A stretch of 22,824 nucleotides of DNA, from positions 1-22,824 of the forward strand of contig CAQPRV010000076.1 of assembly GCA_948857205.1 (NCBI GenBank), in the 5' to 3' direction. The DNA is from an uncultured Clostridia bacterium. Lineage in GTDB: Bacteria > Bacillota > Clostridia > TANB77 > CAG-508. Below, piece after piece: positions 22,516-22,824 of this stretch. Numbering within the stretch: the stretch's first letter is position 1; each line of letters begins with the position of its first letter. The position numbers were made by a program, and so were the translations under genes. Below the pieces are notes generated by a model. That model was not told the origin of the DNA and did no database searches. It saw only the letters and a list, made by a program, of their open reading frames with translations.

Positions 22516-22555
22516 AAAGATTAGAGGTAAAAAGTCTAATCTTTATTTTTTTTAC
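22516..22555 (+). terminator. Array terminator, copy 4
   Basis: AAAGATTAGA (22516-22525) and TCTAATCTTT (22535-22544) pair perfectly over 10 bp around GGTAAAAAG, followed by ATTTTTTTT. Confidence 0.85.
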
Positions 22556-22561
22556 AAAATA

Positions 22562-22570
22562 TGTTATATA
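22562..22570 (+). promoter_or_regulatory. Extended -10-like element of the disrupted fourth sigma module
   Basis: TGTTATATA follows the terminator, with AAAATATGTTATA shared with the element at 14430. AAAGGAG and the ATG at 22590 come shortly after. Confidence 0.4.
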
Positions 22571-22589
22571 TAAATCAAAGGAGTATGGA

Positions 22590-22706
22590 ATGAATAAAAT
22601 TGATGAAAAAGAATTGAAGAAATTATTTACAGAATTAAAAAGTAGTAATAATAGAATAGCTTTTGAAACACTATATACTAAATATGGATTGGTTATAATA
22701 AATTAG
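22590..22706 (+). pseudogene. Sigma-factor-like gene cut by the IS3 element
   Basis: After its own promoter-like element and AAAGGAG, an ATG opens MNKIDEKELKKLFTELKSSN, continuing NRIAFETLYTKYGLVI, and then hits a TAG at 22704-22706. The FExLYxKYxxLV pattern is the beginning of sigma region 2 in ECF factors, and the position in the array fits a fourth sigma module. The frame is lost exactly where the IS3 left end should begin, so I read this as an insertional disruption. Only about 36 native codons are visible. The rest would lie beyond the IS, outside the window. Confidence 0.65.
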
Positions 22707-22720
22707 ACAAAAAAGATAAG

Positions 22721-22756
22721 GACATGTTAAAATAAAAATGGAGGTATTAACATGTC
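22721..22756 (+). promoter_or_regulatory. Inverted repeat enclosing the orfA ribosome binding site and start codon
   Basis: GACATGTTAA (22721-22730) and TTAACATGTC (22747-22756) are perfect 10-bp arms. The loop contains GGAGG (22740-22744), and the right arm contains the ATG at 22752. IS elements are known to hide the transposase start in such hairpins when transcripts enter from outside. Confidence 0.65.
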
Positions 22757-22824
22757 AAGAAGAGAAAGAAGGGAATTTACAGAAGAATTTAAATTACAAA
22801 TGGTACAATTGTACAATAATGGAA
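22752..22824 (+). CDS. IS3-family transposase OrfA, N-terminal start only
   Basis: The frame reads MSRRERREFTEEFKLQMVQL and then YNNG at the window edge. The RREFTxEFKxxxVxLY pattern is the first helix of the HTH_Tnp_1 domain in IS3 OrfA, which binds the element's ends. GGAGG lies 7 bases upstream in a hairpin loop. Only 24 codons are in the window, so intactness cannot be judged. By orientation it belongs to the copy that interrupts the sigma-like gene. Confidence 0.85.
   Translation, partial: MSRRERREFTEEFKLQMVQLYNNG

Larger units (their letters stand above)
22704..22824 (+). mobile_element. Left end of an IS3-family insertion sequence
   Basis: The region holds the putative left tip (about 22704, TAGACAAAAAAGATAAGGACA) and the beginning of orfA on the + strand. 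It has the same orientation as the IS3 piece at the left window edge. The tip is approximate: it does not start with TG and matches the other end only partly. No target duplication can be checked. Confidence 0.6.

Noticed and set aside
1..22824. Mycoplasma-type code with TGA as tryptophan
   Set aside because: Tryptophan is TGG throughout, and TGA ends many genes, often as ATGA overlaps with the next start.
1..22824. CRISPR array, tRNA or rRNA genes
   Set aside because: No regularly spaced direct repeats and no cloverleaf or rRNA-like conserved stretches were seen. The repeated elements found are terminators and leaders.

Overview
The DNA is very A+T-rich (G+C is roughly a quarter by eye), with strong AGGAGG-type ribosome binding sites, tight same-strand operons and some TTG and GTG starts. 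TGA is used as a stop and tryptophan is TGG, so this is the standard bacterial code and not a mycoplasma-type code. ECF sigma factors paired with membrane anti-sigma proteins, a YoaS/YozG-like DUF2975 plus HTH pair, a DUF5050-type protein and SpoVG domains point to a low-GC Bacillota, most likely a Clostridia-type genome. Every gene I accept is on the + strand.

The window is bracketed by two pieces of IS3-family elements in the same orientation. At the left edge are the last 23 codons of an OrfB transposase and the element's right end (1..~133), which cut off the 5' part of a mobile-region gene. At the right edge are the left end and first codons of an IS3 orfA (~22704..22824), which cut a sigma-factor-like gene after about 37 codons.

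Region 1 (134..11641) is a long, tightly coupled operon-like series of mostly unrecognised, acidic proteins of the kind found in integrative elements, plasmids or prophages. Its recognisable members are an XRE-type repressor (3702..4058), a protein with two SpoVG-like domains in tandem (4196..4816) and a solitary beta-class DNA methyltransferase (9549..10307). A 10-bp inverted repeat and a terminator-like hairpin separate the repressor from the long downstream operon, which suggests repressor control plus attenuation or antitermination. A terminator closes the operon at 11634.

Region 2 (11660..12570) holds small regulatory and hypothetical genes: an HTH-AbrB-like fusion protein, a 62-aa protein, and a short ORF broken by a frame change at a run of nine A.

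Region 3 (12570..22706) is an array of membrane and signalling modules. It has two paralogous ECF sigma/anti-sigma pairs (12678..14373 and 19323..20946) that share an almost identical leader and TTG start. Between them are a membrane-anchored Asp-box beta-propeller with a PepSY-like tail and a four-gene membrane operon (DUF2975, YozG-like HTH, DUF4153/DUF4173-type, DUF5050). A third sigma/zinc-finger anti-sigma pair (21074..22505) follows, and the IS-disrupted fourth sigma gene comes last. Four of the module boundaries carry nearly the same intrinsic terminator (AGATTAGA stem), and most boundaries have an extended -10-like element 13 to 24 bases after the T-tract, so the modules look like insulated, repeatedly duplicated transcription units. 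Another recurrent signal is an A/T-only inverted repeat that places the Shine-Dalgarno sequence in its loop directly before the start codon.
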